NCBI RefSeq assembly: GCF_900099735.1
Contig: NZ_FNDT01000009.1
Span: forward strand, 62,001-126,000
Length of the DNA stretch: 64,000 nucleotides
Direction of reading: 5' to 3'
Source: Arthrobacter subterraneus
Lineage (GTDB): Bacteria; Actinomycetota; Actinomycetes; Actinomycetales; Micrococcaceae
This document shows, piece by piece, positions 28,323 to 37,814 of the stretch. The position numbers were made by a program, and so were the translations under genes. Every line of letters begins with the position of its first letter. The stretch's first letter is position 1. Under the pieces are notes generated by a model. It saw nothing but the letters and a program-made list of their open reading frames with translations. It had not been told where the DNA came from and ran no database searches.

Positions 28323-31019
28323 ATGGTGGCTCAGGGACTATACCCCGAATATTGGGAGGCGGACGTCGTGTTGCGGGACGGCTCAACGGGCCATCTCCGG
28401 CCGATCTCGCCCGACGATGCGGACGCTGTGCAGGCGTTCCACATGCGGCAGTCGCAGAACTCCATCTACCTGAGGTTCTTCACCTACAAGTCTTCCCTGA
28501 GCGAGAAGGAACTCAAGCGCTTCACCGAGGTGGACCACGTGGGCCGGGTGGCCTTTGTGGTCACGCGCGGCCAGGACATCATCGGGATCGGCCGCTACGA
28601 CCGCCTGGACAACCCTGACGAGGCAGAAGTCGCCTTCAATGTCTCCGACGCCTATCAGGGCAGGGGCCTGGGGTCCATCCTGCTCGAACACCTCGCGGCG
28701 GCGGCACGGGAAAACGGAATCCGGCGCTTCACGGCCGAGGTGCTGCCCGAGAACCGGAAGATGATTACCGTCTTCGCGGAAGCGGGTTACGAGGTGGAGC
28801 GCCGGTTCGATGACGGCGTGGTGGAGCTCAACTTCAATATCGATCCCACCGAGCGGTCCCGTGCGGTGATGGAGGCACGGGAGCACCGCGCGGAGGCGCG
28901 GAGCATGCAGACCCTGCTGGCGCCGTCGTCGGTTGCTGTGATCGGGGCCAGCCGCAGCTGGGGGAGCGTGGGGTATTCCCTGCTCGAGCACATTGTCGAC
29001 GGCGGATTCACCGGCCCGGTGGCGGGGGTCAATCCGGAGGCGTTCGAACTGAACGGCATGGTTGCCTACGGCTCCATCGCGGAAGTACCCGGGCCGGTTG
29101 ACCTTGCGGTCATCGCCGTGCCCTATGACCAGGTGCTCGCCGTGGTTGAGGAATGCGGACGCGCCGGTGTGAAGGGACTGCTGGTTGCCACGGCGGGCTT
29201 CGCCGACGACGACGGCGAGGGACTCTCGCGCCAGCGTGCCCTGGTGCACTGTGCCCGCTCCTACGGCATGCGGGTGGTGGGACCGGCGTCGCTGGGCATC
29301 ATCAACACGGACCCTGCGGTGCGGTTGAATGCGTCGATGGCCCCGGAACTCCCGGTCCCCGGCGGCCTCGGCCTGTTCAGCCAGTCCGCGGCGATCGGGG
29401 TCATGCTCCATGCCGCCGCAGCCAGGCGTTCGCTCGGCCTGTCCTCGGCGCTGTCGGCCGGCAACCGGGCGGACGTGTCCGGGAACGACGCCATGCAGTA
29501 CTGGGAAGACGACCCGCGGACCAGGGCGGTGGCCCTGTACCTGGAGTCCATCGGAAACCCGCGCAAATTTTCACGCATCGCACGCAGGCTCTCCCGGATG
29601 AAGCCGGTCATCGTTGCCAAATCCGACGTCATGGGGCTGCAGTTGCCTCCCGGCCATGCGGTGCGCACCACCCAGGCGCCGGCCGGCGCACTCGACGCGA
29701 TGCTCCGCCAGTCCGGGGTCATCCGCGTCGAGACGAACGAGCAGTTGATGGACGTGGCGCAGATAGTGGTGGGCCAGCCCGTCCCCGACGGCGCGGGCGT
29801 CGCAGTGTTCAGCAACTCCCTCGCACTGGGAAAGGTCCTCGCCGACGCCGCCCGGTCCCAGCAGCTCGAGGTGGTGCGGATGGATGCCCACCTCGAACTC
29901 GACGGCGGTCAGTCCGTGGCGCTGCCCGCGCTGGAGAAGGCGCTGACGGAGGCGCTCGAGGATCCTGCCGTGTCTTCCCTCATCCTGACGCTGATCCCCG
30001 CCGTCGGGCTGGCCCCCGAAGCGATCCTGCCGGTGCTGAATCGGTGCGGCCGCGCGGCAGGAAAAGCCGTGGTCGCCTGTTTCACCGGTGTACTGGACCC
30101 CGCCGCGCAGCTGGAGGGCCTGCGGTCCGGTTCCGGCGGCGGGTCCGATCACGAGGACGCCACCGTGCCGTGCTTCGCCAGTCCGGGGGCCGCCGTGTCG
30201 GCGCTGGGCGCCGTCGTGCGTTACAGCCGCTGGCGCGCCGGCGAGCATGGGGTGTTCGCGGAGCTTGAGGGGATCGACGAGGAGGCCGCCGCCGCCCAGC
30301 TTGCGCAGGTGCTCTCCGGTGTAAGGGATGTCGGGCTGCGGCGCCTGGACAGCGGGCAGGCCGGCAGGCTTCTCGGCGCCTACGGCATCAGCGTCCTGCC
30401 GTCCATTCCATTCGATTCCATCGGGGAAGCCCTGGAGGCCGCCGAAGCGCTGGGCTGGCCTGTGGCGTTGAAGACGGTCGAGGAAAACCTCCGGCACAGG
30501 CTGGACTTCGGCGGGGTACGGCTCAACATCGGCGACCAGTCCGGACTGCGGGCGGGGATCGAGGCCATGCGCGCCGAGCTCCGTCCCTTCGGAAGCCCGG
30601 GCCTGGAAATCCAGGCCATGGCGCCGCCCGGGCAGGCGTGCGTCATCCGGGCGATCGAGGACCCGCTCCTGGGGCCCGTGATTTCCTTCGGCCTGGCAGG
30701 GGACGCCGTCAACCTGCTTGACGACTGGGCGCACGGCATTCCTCCGCTGACCACGGTGGATGTTGCGGATCTGGTGAGGACGCCCCGGGCCAGCAGGAGG
30801 CTCTTCGGTTACCAGGGCCTGCCGCCGGTGGACATTCCCGCCATCGAGGACCTGCTCCTGCGCGTCGCTCTGCTGAAGGACCGGCATCCTGAGATTGCGC
30901 TGCTGCGGTTCAATCCGGTCCTGGTGTCCGCGTCCGGCCTGGCGATCCTGAGCGCGGAAGTCAGCGTCGGAAATCCCCAGCAGCGCACCGACAGCGCCCG
31001 CCGGGCGATGCGGGACTGA
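28323..31019 (+). CDS. GNAT / acyl-CoA synthetase (NDP-forming)-like fusion, Pat-type protein acetyltransferase
   Basis: An 898-aa protein. The N-terminal GNAT domain (about 18-185) has an acetyl-CoA loop [15 protein letters not shown] CoA-binding Rossmann domain follows ([20 protein letters not shown], about 198), then succinyl-CoA-ligase-like domains, and a C-terminal segment resembling the ATP-grasp part (about 665-890). This order, GNAT first, matches the lysine acetyltransferases described in Streptomyces lividans (SlPatA type), which modify acyl-CoA synthetases. Whether the synthetase part is active is not clear: it probably binds a regulatory ligand (inference). The gene is divergent from parC with an 84-bp spacer and seems leaderless. 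Confidence 0.85.
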   Translation: MVAQGLYPEYWEADVVLRDGSTGHLRPISPDDADAVQAFHMRQSQNSIYLRFFTYKSSLSEKELKRFTEVDHVGRVAFVVTRGQDIIGIGRYDRLDNPDEAEVAFNVSDAYQGRGLGSILLEHLAAAARENGIRRFTAEVLPENRKMITVFAEAGYEVERRFDDGVVELNFNIDPTERSRAVMEAREHRAEARSMQTLLAPSSVAVIGASRSWGSVGYSLLEHIVDGGFTGPVAGVNPEAFELNGMVAYGSIAEVPGPVDLAVIAVPYDQVLAVVEECGRAGVKGLLVATAGFADDDGEGLSRQRALVHCARSYGMRVVGPASLGIINTDPAVRLNASMAPELPVPGGLGLFSQSAAIGVMLHAAAARRSLGLSSALSAGNRADVSGNDAMQYWEDDPRTRAVALYLESIGNPRKFSRIARRLSRMKPVIVAKSDVMGLQLPPGHAVRTTQAPAGALDAMLRQSGVIRVETNEQLMDVAQIVVGQPVPDGAGVAVFSNSLALGKVLADAARSQQLEVVRMDAHLELDGGQSVALPALEKALTEALEDPAVSSLILTLIPAVGLAPEAILPVLNRCGRAAGKAVVACFTGVLDPAAQLEGLRSGSGGGSDHEDATVPCFASPGAAVSALGAVVRYSRWRAGEHGVFAELEGIDEEAAAAQLAQVLSGVRDVGLRRLDSGQAGRLLGAYGISVLPSIPFDSIGEALEAAEALGWPVALKTVEENLRHRLDFGGVRLNIGDQSGLRAGIEAMRAELRPFGSPGLEIQAMAPPGQACVIRAIEDPLLGPVISFGLAGDAVNLLDDWAHGIPPLTTVDVADLVRTPRASRRLFGYQGLPPVDIPAIEDLLLRVALLKDRHPEIALLRFNPVLVSASGLAILSAEVSVGNPQQRTDSARRAMRD

Positions 31020-31092
31020 CCCCGCACCATGGTCCTGAACCGGCGTGCTCCCGGTTAGGCGTGCGCCGCCGCCATAAGTCACACTGGATAGC

Positions 31093-31770
31093 ATGACTCC
31101 ATCGCTGTCGGCTGAACGCCGCGACCTGGACGCCTCCCTGGAGCGAGCTGGTTTCTACCCGCGCCTGGTGGCCGACGTCGTCCACGATGCCCTGGACGGC
31201 AGGGAACCGCTCTCCCACGTGGTCCATCTGGAGACCCACTTCGAGCGGACCGAGGTCCGCCGGCACATCACCGTCCTTGTCCTGACGGAGGACATGCTGG
31301 TGGTGACGCACGTTGATGACCAGCAGCTGGACGACGCCGGCGAGCAGGTCACCGCGCAGGTTTCCACCGAGTCCGTTCCGGTCAGCCAGATCCGCTCGGT
31401 AGTGCTCAGCTACCAGTACGCCCAGCCGCAGAACTACAAGCCCTCCGATCCCGTCCGCGAACTCACCCTGGGCATCGCCTGGTCCGGCGGCCAGCGGCTG
31501 GAGATGGGGCCGGCCAGCTGTGGAGACCCGCAGTGCGACGCGGATCACGGTTACACCGGCACCATTGCGCAGGAAGACATCGTCCTGCGGGTCAGCGCGG
31601 AGGCGGACGGGCTCCAGGCTGTCCAGAATGCCAAGTCCTTCGCCCGCGCCCTGCGCACGGTGAGTACCGCCAATCCGGCAGTGGCCGGCGTCGTGGTCAA
31701 CCAGCCGGGTGCCAGCCGGAGGCAGCCCGGGCTGACCAGCCGGTTCAGCCGCGCCCACCACGGGCGGTAA
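31093..31770 (+). CDS. DUF5998 family protein
   Basis: A 225-aa soluble protein of an actinobacterial family of unknown function. Conserved parts seen are LERAGFYPRLVADVVHDAL near the N-terminus, HLETHFERTEVRRHITVLVL, and a GDPQCDADHGYTG segment near 150. The Arg-rich C-terminus (SRFSRAHHGR) may bind nucleic acid or be disordered. It starts a compact rightward block with the next two genes (gaps of 8 and 3 bases), so the three are probably one operon. Confidence 0.82.
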   Translation: MTPSLSAERRDLDASLERAGFYPRLVADVVHDALDGREPLSHVVHLETHFERTEVRRHITVLVLTEDMLVVTHVDDQQLDDAGEQVTAQVSTESVPVSQIRSVVLSYQYAQPQNYKPSDPVRELTLGIAWSGGQRLEMGPASCGDPQCDADHGYTGTIAQEDIVLRVSAEADGLQAVQNAKSFARALRTVSTANPAVAGVVVNQPGASRRQPGLTSRFSRAHHGR

Positions 31771-31778
31771 TCCGGCAC

Positions 31779-32972
31779 GTGACTGCATCATCGCTCCACA
31801 GGGAGCCCCTGCCAGCCGCGCCTGCCTACGGGCGCACCTCTGTTGCCGAGGTCTTCACCAGCTCCGCTGCCGCGCTTGGACTCCCGGACTTCTCCAACAC
31901 GCTGGACCTGCCGGCGGCCCGTCGGGTCTGCGTGGTCCTGGTGGACGGACTGGGCTCAGCCCTGCTCCGCCAGCGCTCCGGCCACGCCCCCTTCCTGCGG
32001 CAGTTCCTCGATTCCGGCCGCAAGCTCGGCTCGGTTTTTCCGAGCACGACGGCGGCGGCGCTTGCTTCGCTCGGGACAGGCCTCGCGCCCGGGCAGCATG
32101 GACTGGTGGGCTACGACGTCCTGGACCCGGGGCAGGGCAGGATAGTGAACATGCTCGGCGGATGGGACGCAGCGGTGCAGCCCGACCGTTGGCAGCCCCA
32201 TCCGACAGTGTTTGAGCGTGTGGCACCCAGGGTGCCGGTCACCAGCGTCGGGCTGGCGCGCTTCGACGGCTCGGGCCTCACTCGCGCGGCGCTGCGGGGC
32301 GGCACGTATGTTGCGGGAAGCACCCCGCAGGCACGGGTCAAGGCAGCCTGCAGGGCGCTGGAAGCCACTGACCAGGCACTGGTTTACCTGTATCTGAATG
32401 AACTCGACAAGACCGGACACCGTTCCGGATGCATGTCCGCCGACTGGGGAGACCGGCTGGAGGACCTGGACCGGACCATGCGGTCCCTTGCAGCCGGCCT
32501 GCCGCCCCACACGCTGCTCCTCCTGACAGCCGATCACGGGATGGTGGATGTTGCACCGGAACAGCAGGTGGACTTTTCCGCTGATCCCGCCCTGATTGAC
32601 GGCGTAGCCCTCACCGGGGGCGAGCCTCGGATGGTCCACCTCTACACAGAACCGGATCTGACGGAGGCGGGCGTGGCGCGTCTGGTTGAGTCCTGGCGCA
32701 GCGCCCACGGACACAGGGCCTGGGTCCTGACACGCGGGGAGGCGATTGCCGCCGGCCTGTTCGGTCCGGTTGCCCCGGCAGTCAGCCCCCGGATCGGAGA
32801 CGTCCTCATTGCCGCACGCGAGCCCGTGGCGTTCTATGACACCCGCAGGGTCCCGGCGTCGGCGCTCGAAGTGGTCGGCCAGCACGGGTCCATCACCCGC
32901 GCCGAAAGGGAAGTCCCGCTGCTGACCCTCGCCAAGCCCGGACCGGGCCCAGCCCGTATGGTGGGTCGCTGA
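31779..32972 (+). CDS. Alkaline phosphatase superfamily hydrolase (nucleotide pyrophosphatase-like)
   Basis: A 397-aa enzyme when started at the GTG at 31779, eight bases after the previous stop; the frame stays open inside that gene. Metal-binding and catalytic residues of the superfamily are visible: Asp56 (VLVDGLGSAL), the Thr nucleophile at 90 or 91 (FPSTTAAAL), Asp/His in LDKTGHRSG, Asp-His in TADHGMVD, and His in GQHGSIT near the C-terminus. Relatives are annotated as nucleotide pyrophosphatases or phosphodiesterases. No signal peptide is seen, so the enzyme is likely cytosolic. The substrate is unknown. Thymidine kinase follows three bases later. Confidence 0.86.
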   Translation: MTASSLHREPLPAAPAYGRTSVAEVFTSSAAALGLPDFSNTLDLPAARRVCVVLVDGLGSALLRQRSGHAPFLRQFLDSGRKLGSVFPSTTAAALASLGTGLAPGQHGLVGYDVLDPGQGRIVNMLGGWDAAVQPDRWQPHPTVFERVAPRVPVTSVGLARFDGSGLTRAALRGGTYVAGSTPQARVKAACRALEATDQALVYLYLNELDKTGHRSGCMSADWGDRLEDLDRTMRSLAAGLPPHTLLLLTADHGMVDVAPEQQVDFSADPALIDGVALTGGEPRMVHLYTEPDLTEAGVARLVESWRSAHGHRAWVLTRGEAIAAGLFGPVAPAVSPRIGDVLIAAREPVAFYDTRRVPASALEVVGQHGSITRAEREVPLLTLAKPGPGPARMVGR

Positions 32973-32975
32973 CCG

Positions 32976-33707
32976 ATGGCCGAGCTCGTGTTCTTCTCCG
33001 GAACAATGGACTGCGGCAAGTCGACCCTCGCGCTGCAGATGGATCACAACCACACCGCCCGCGGCCGCAGCGGACTGCTCTTCAGCTCCCACGACCGTGC
33101 GGGGGAATCAGTGATTTCCAGCCGCCTCGGACTCATGACACAGGCCGTGGAAGTGCGTCAGGACACCGACTTCTGGGAGGAGCTGGTGCGGCGCCGCACG
33201 CATGGGACACGGGTGGACTATCTCATCTGCGACGAAGCGCAGTTCTACACCCGGCGGCAGATCGAACAGCTGGCGCGGGTGGTCGACGATATGGACATTG
33301 ACGTTTTTGCGTTCGGCATCACGTCCGACTTCCGCACAGAGCTCTTTCCCGGGTCACAGCGTCTCATCGAGCTCGCTGACCGCACGCAGGTCCTGCAGGT
33401 CGAGGCTCTGTGCTGGTGCGGACGGCGTGCCACCCACAATGCGCGCACCGTGGACGGCGTGATGGTGGTGGAGGGTGAGCAGATGGTGGTCGGTGACGTC
33501 GAGCCGGCTGCCGTGGAGACTGATCCACGCCAGGCGAGGCTCACGGGCGGCGGGCTGGACGAGCTCGATCCGCCGGCCGCGCCGGTGATCGGCTATGAAA
33601 CGCTGTGCCGCCGGCACCATATGCGCCGCGTCACCACTCTCAGCGCGCGCACCCAGGCAGGCAGCGACGTTGCGCTGCCGTTCGACCCCGTGGCCGCGCG
33701 CCTGTAG
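32976..33707 (+). CDS. tdk: Thymidine kinase (type II)
   Basis: A 243-aa salvage enzyme that phosphorylates thymidine to dTMP. The P-loop is GTMDCGKST (9-17), with the catalytic Glu87 in CDEAQF. Two Cys pairs for the structural zinc are partly seen: CWCGRRA and CRRHH. The C-terminal lasso segment is longer than in small homologues and holds an inserted acidic region (about 165-200). It is the last gene of the DUF5998-phosphatase-tdk block and converges with sepH. Confidence 0.92.
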   Translation: MAELVFFSGTMDCGKSTLALQMDHNHTARGRSGLLFSSHDRAGESVISSRLGLMTQAVEVRQDTDFWEELVRRRTHGTRVDYLICDEAQFYTRRQIEQLARVVDDMDIDVFAFGITSDFRTELFPGSQRLIELADRTQVLQVEALCWCGRRATHNARTVDGVMVVEGEQMVVGDVEPAAVETDPRQARLTGGGLDELDPPAAPVIGYETLCRRHHMRRVTTLSARTQAGSDVALPFDPVAARL

Positions 33708-33748
33708 TCTCCCGGCGCCCTGGCTGGAGGTGCAGTCTCCGACGGAGG

Positions 33749-35014
33749 CTAGTCGCCCTTCGTGCCGAATACGATCTCGTCCCAGCTCGGCACGCTGGAG
33801 CGCCTTGGCCGAAGCTTCCGGTCGGCCTCCGGCGCCTTCTGCGCAGCATCCCGGGTCTCATCGGACGTAGACGGGTTCTCCCCGGCGGCGTCGGCCCGCC
33901 GCGATGGCTCCCGGGCGGCAACGGACTCTGACTCCTCGGCCGGGCGCTGCGGCCGCGCAATAACGCTGATCTCCCTGGTGTCCGTACTCACGCCCTCGAA
34001 AAGGCGTGGCGTGCCGTCGTCGTACATGTCCCCGGAGTTTTCGTCGTCGAAAATGGAGGGAGCCAGGCTGAGTCCGGGGAAAGGCCGGGTCTGGGCACCG
34101 GCCGACTGAGTGTCCGCTTCCTCGGCCTCGCCGTTGCCCGGACGCGGATGCGCAGCGGGCACGTGGCCCTTGGCCAGCATCAGGGCAAGCGCATCATCGC
34201 CGTCCTCATCCGTGCCCAGGCGGTGACCGCGGCGTGACCGCAGCACATCCAGCAGCTCATCGGCGTCGTCGTCCTGGGGTGTTTCCTCGGCGGCATCGGT
34301 CTCAAAGTCGAAAACCCTGTCCGCCACGGCGCTGAGCCTCCGGGAGGGGAGCGGGCCGTCAAGCGGCTCCAGCTCGCTCAGGACCTGGGCCCAGCGGTTG
34401 GCATTCAGCACCGTCTTGCGGGACGGGTTGAACGTCCACTGCGCGGGCGGTTCCTCACCCACGGAGGCTGCAGTTCCGGCAGGCAGCTCGAACCGGACCA
34501 CCACGGTCCACAGGCCGTCCGGCTTGCGCCAGGCGTCCCATTCAGCGGTTTCCGGATCCACCCCGAACGCCTGCAGGCGGTACCGGACCATGTCATCGAG
34601 CTGGGCCGGATTGTCGCCGAACGCGGACCGGTAGCCATCATTGGAGGGCAGCGGCGAAGCCACCTCGACCCGCTGCGCAAGCTGGGCCATGTAATCGCGC
34701 TCGGCGCGGACCGGTCCTTCATAGCGCAGCACATGCTGCAGTTCCACACCCATCTCATCGACGATCTGCTGGGCGGTTGCGCCGCCCCGGATCCGCGCCT
34801 GGATGTCCCGCGGGCTCAGGGGCGCGCGCCGTGCCTTGCCGTCCGGGCTCTCCGATGTACCGGGTGCCTCCTGCCGTGCCGGACGTGTGGACGGCCGTGT
34901 GCTTGCCATCCGCAGCGCCTCGTTGATAGGCAGGCGGAACGAAGCCCCACCCTCACCGCCCAGCAGCAGATGGCCTCCGCCCTCATCCACGCCTACCAGC
35001 CGTAGCTCCTGCAT
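33749..35014 (-). CDS. sepH: Septation protein SepH (DUF3071)
   Basis: A 421-aa protein started at the ATG at 35014, which follows GGAGGG at six bases; an in-frame ATG seven codons upstream has no such site. The N-terminal DUF3071 domain (MQELRLVGVDEGGGHLLL) is followed by a helix-turn-helix (LSPRDIQARIRGGATAQQI, about 67-90) and a conserved SepH core to about 200. A long acidic, disordered C-terminal half ends in the conserved RRSSVPSWDEIVFG. Streptomyces SepH binds FtsZ and promotes its assembly at division sites. It is divergent from DUF4193 with a 269-bp spacer and convergent with tdk. Confidence 0.92.
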   Translation of the reverse strand: MQELRLVGVDEGGGHLLLGGEGGASFRLPINEALRMASTRPSTRPARQEAPGTSESPDGKARRAPLSPRDIQARIRGGATAQQIVDEMGVELQHVLRYEGPVRAERDYMAQLAQRVEVASPLPSNDGYRSAFGDNPAQLDDMVRYRLQAFGVDPETAEWDAWRKPDGLWTVVVRFELPAGTAASVGEEPPAQWTFNPSRKTVLNANRWAQVLSELEPLDGPLPSRRLSAVADRVFDFETDAAEETPQDDDADELLDVLRSRRGHRLGTDEDGDDALALMLAKGHVPAAHPRPGNGEAEEADTQSAGAQTRPFPGLSLAPSIFDDENSGDMYDDGTPRLFEGVSTDTREISVIARPQRPAEESESVAAREPSRRADAAGENPSTSDETRDAAQKAPEADRKLRPRRSSVPSWDEIVFGTKGD

Positions 35015-35283
35015 CAAAAACCCTCCAGCCGACATACATTACCTTTGGTGAAACTTTGCCATCCAAAGGGGTCCGTTCCTACTTCATCCCTAGGTGTGGC
35101 GCGGAAGTTATGCACCGATTCGCTTTTCAGGGGACGATCAGCAACAATCTCTGCGGTACGGGCACAAAATTGGCCCCCGCAGCGTTGTGACACGAACAGG
35201 ACCTGCGCTGTACGGCGCCGTTCCTGGATCACTGATTTCCACCGATAGACCACCGACATCCACCGGAGCGTGAACTACTAACT

Positions 35284-35583
35284 ATGGCGACTGACTACGA
35301 TGCGCCTCGGAAGACTGACGACGAACTCAGCGAAGACTCCATTGAAGAGCTGAAATCCCGTCGTACGGACAAGCAGTCCGCGGTAGTCGACGAGGACGAG
35401 ACTGACGCAGCGGAAGGCTTTGAACTTCCGGGCGCCGATCTTTCCGGCGAGGAACTCCTCGTGCGGGTCCTTCCGGCGCAGGCCGACGAATTCACCTGTG
35501 CTTCCTGCTTCCTCGTGCGCCACCGCTCCCAGATTGCGAAAGAGAAGGACGGGCTGGCCTACTGCAAGGACTGCGAAGGCTGA
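35284..35583 (+). CDS. DUF4193 zinc-ribbon protein
   Basis: A 99-aa acidic protein. MATDYDAPRK and the C-terminal four-cysteine site (FTCASCFLVRH near 72 and YCKDCEG at the end) are typical of DUF4193, an actinobacterial family without known function. The first half is rich in Asp and Glu and looks disordered. It stands alone, converging with the DUF3093 gene at a 16-bp spacer. Confidence 0.9.
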   Translation: MATDYDAPRKTDDELSEDSIEELKSRRTDKQSAVVDEDETDAAEGFELPGADLSGEELLVRVLPAQADEFTCASCFLVRHRSQIAKEKDGLAYCKDCEG

Positions 35584-35599
35584 GCCTTTTCCTGCGACT

Positions 35600-36070
35600 T
35601 TACGTTCCCTGCGACGGGGCGGTCAGGGCAGCTGTCAGCTGCTCGGGCCGCCTCGTTGACGTTAACCAGTAAGGAGTAGGGTCCTCCGCATCATTGATCG
35701 TGATCCTCACCACCGGCGAGATCCACCCCCGGATACAGAGGTATGCCTTGCCGTGCAGTTCCGTCCCTCGCTGCGCTGTTGCAGCTGAGCCGGTGAACGC
35801 CTCAACATCTCCCAGATACTTCCGCTCGATCTGCGCTTTTCCCACCTGTAGCTCGGTGGAGGTCACCCTGATGTGGGGGGTGGAAAGCAGGAGGAGGGTA
35901 CTCAGGACGGCGGCGACGACGACGGCGGCCACTATCCCTGCCTGGATGCTGATGGGAATGAACGTGAATACGGAGGCAACGGCGGCACCGGCCACCACAA
36001 GCCAGATCCACGGCGCCGGCCACAGCTTCTCTTCGTAAAGCACCGGCTCACCGGCGGATCCTGTAGGCAT
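35600..36070 (-). CDS. DUF3093 membrane protein
   Basis: A 156-aa protein with two adjoining hydrophobic segments (about 20-40 and 44-63) and a soluble C-terminal part. The start YEEKLWPAPWIW and the conserved CIRGWISPVVRI and DPTPYWLTSTRRP segments are typical of DUF3093. Function is unknown. In M. tuberculosis the family member also lies next to dut, and the divergent order is kept here. Confidence 0.88.
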   Translation of the reverse strand: MPTGSAGEPVLYEEKLWPAPWIWLVVAGAAVASVFTFIPISIQAGIVAAVVVAAVLSTLLLLSTPHIRVTSTELQVGKAQIERKYLGDVEAFTGSAATAQRGTELHGKAYLCIRGWISPVVRITINDAEDPTPYWLTSTRRPEQLTAALTAPSQGT

Positions 36071-36249
36071 GTCAGCTAGCTAAGCACCTTTCCTGCCGCT
36101 TTTCATCCCGGCCTGAAAGCGCAGGCCAGCCCGTGGAAGCGCTACAGTAAATGGTGCAAAGGGCTCCGGTGCATTCCGCACTTTCGGCGCAGCGCCGGCC
36201 GACGGCGCATGCTGTGCCCGCCCATCAGAAGAACCGTGCAGGAGAAGAC

Positions 36250-36729
36250 GTGCTTGATACAGCGGAAGCATTGTCAGTGCAGATCAAAATGCTCGACGAC
36301 GGCCTCGAGCCTCCTTCCTACGCACACCCCGGTGACGCCGGCGCGGACCTGCGGACCAGGATCGACTTCGAGCTCCAGCCCGGTGAGCGCGCGCTGATCC
36401 CCACCGGGGTATCCCTGGCACTGCCGGCCGGCTACGCCGCGTTTGTCCATCCCCGGTCAGGACTGGCCGCCAAACACGGCATCACCGTCGTCAATTCGCC
36501 CGGAACAGTCGACGCCGGCTACCGCGGCGAAATCGCCGTGACCCTGTTGAACACGGATCCGGCCGCTTCCCTGTCCTTCAGAAGGGGCGACCGCATCGCC
36601 CAGCTGGTGATCCAGAAAGTGGAACACGCAGCGTTCGTGACGGTCCAGGAGCTGCCCGATTCGGTGCGGGGTGCCGGTGGATTCGGCTCCACCGGGGGGT
36701 TCACGCCCTCGGCCGGAGCCACACGCTGA
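36250..36729 (+). CDS. dut: dUTP diphosphatase
   Basis: A 159-aa trimeric dUTPase. The GTG at 36250 has an AGGAG site five bases upstream; the frame is open upstream without a better start. The five family motifs are present in order: AHPGDAGADL, HPRSGLAAKHG, SPGTVDAGYRGEI, RGDRIAQLVI and GAGGFGSTG. The enzyme converts dUTP to dUMP, keeping uracil out of DNA and feeding dTMP synthesis, which fits the nearby tdk. A possible -10 box, TACAGT, lies at 36143-36148. Confidence 0.95.
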   Translation: MLDTAEALSVQIKMLDDGLEPPSYAHPGDAGADLRTRIDFELQPGERALIPTGVSLALPAGYAAFVHPRSGLAAKHGITVVNSPGTVDAGYRGEIAVTLLNTDPAASLSFRRGDRIAQLVIQKVEHAAFVTVQELPDSVRGAGGFGSTGGFTPSAGATR

Positions 36730-36784
36730 CGCAATCGACCGGCAGCCGCCGGCTGTCGAGAACTATCGAAGGAGGATCCCGATC

Positions 36785-37531
36785 ATGATTTTCGGGCGCC
36801 GCAAGAAAAACCAGGAGTCCGGTAAGGACTCAAGCGCTGCATTGAGTTCTGCCGACGAGACCGACGAGCTTCCGGAAGAGCAGGGCGAGGGCGCGTCGAC
36901 AGAGGACGGCCGCGCCGCTACCGGTCCGTTCGACGAGTCCGAGAAGGACACTACCGCCGGCTACATCGACCTCGGAGCCCTTCGTATTGCCGCTGCCGAG
37001 AACCTGCAGCTCCGTCTCGAGGTCGAGGAACGTACAAAGCGGGTCATCGCGGTCACGCTGGATATCAAGGGCTCGAACCTGCAGCTGCAGGCGTTCGCTG
37101 CTCCCCGGTCGGAAGGGCTCTGGGATGAAATCCGCGGCCAGATCGCAGCATCGGTGGGCTCGCAGGGCGGCACCGTCGAAGAGCGCACGGGGGAGTTCGG
37201 TACCGAACTGATCGCCAGGCTTCCCGCACAGACTCCCGACGGACGTCAGGGATTCCGGGTGGCGAGGTTCGTCGGAGTGGACGGTCCGCGCTGGTTCCTC
37301 CGAGGCGTCTTCGGGGGCCCTGGTGCCATGGATCCAGCAGCAGCCGCGCCGATGGAACAGCTCTTCCGGAACGTGGTCGTGGTTCGCGGAGAGCATCCGC
37401 TGCCTCCGCGTGAGCTCCTGCCGCTCCGGTTGCCCAAGGACGCCGGAGCCCCGAAGCAGCAGGCTGAGCAGCCGCTGACGGCTCCGGATGACCCGCTACG
37501 CCGGGGTCCCGAGATCACCCACATTGGCTGA
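36785..37531 (+). CDS. DUF3710 domain-containing protein
   Basis: A 248-aa soluble protein started at the ATG at 36785, which has an AAGGAGG site nine bases upstream. A charged N-terminus (MIFGRRKKNQESG and an acidic stretch to about 55) precedes the DUF3710 domain (YIDLGALRI, DEIRGQIAAS, WFLRGVFGGPGA). The family is conserved in Actinobacteria next to dut and has no known function. It overlaps the next gene by 44 bases. Confidence 0.88.
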   Translation: MIFGRRKKNQESGKDSSAALSSADETDELPEEQGEGASTEDGRAATGPFDESEKDTTAGYIDLGALRIAAAENLQLRLEVEERTKRVIAVTLDIKGSNLQLQAFAAPRSEGLWDEIRGQIAASVGSQGGTVEERTGEFGTELIARLPAQTPDGRQGFRVARFVGVDGPRWFLRGVFGGPGAMDPAAAAPMEQLFRNVVVVRGEHPLPPRELLPLRLPKDAGAPKQQAEQPLTAPDDPLRRGPEITHIG

Positions 37532-37814
37532 CCAACTGGCCCTGCCGCGCCGTGGACGGATCAGCGGGCACGGCTTCGTGGAGCGGGTGACCATCCTGCC
37601 CCGCAGTGCCATGCCCCAGTTCTCGGCGATGGTAACCCTGCACGAACCGCGCGACGCCCGCGTCCGGCTCCTCTGGACCGGGCAGCGGAGGATCCCGGGC
37701 ATCGACCCGGGGGTCAACCTGGCGTTCGAGGGAATGCTCACCGTCGTTGACGGGGTACCCACCATTCACAACCCGCGGTATGAGATTGTCGGCCGTGTCG
37801 AGGAGTCAGAGTGA
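37488..37814 (+). CDS. OB-fold nucleic acid-binding domain protein
   Basis: A 108-aa small basic protein with an OB-fold pattern (GFVERVTILPRS, VRLLWTGQRRIPGIDPG, GVPTIHNPRYEIV). Relatives are found in this position in many Actinobacteria. The start may be the ATG at 37488, inside the DUF3710 gene, or a TTG at 37524 that overlaps its stop. The end overlaps the DUF3159 start as GTGA. A role in nucleic acid binding is inferred from fold alone. Confidence 0.8.
   Translation: MTRYAGVPRSPTLADQLALPRRGRISGHGFVERVTILPRSAMPQFSAMVTLHEPRDARVRLLWTGQRRIPGIDPGVNLAFEGMLTVVDGVPTIHNPRYEIVGRVEESE

Noticed and set aside
29571-31094. 507-codon minus-strand open frame opposite the Pat-type fusion
   Set aside because: Antisense shadow without domain likeness and without a ribosome site.
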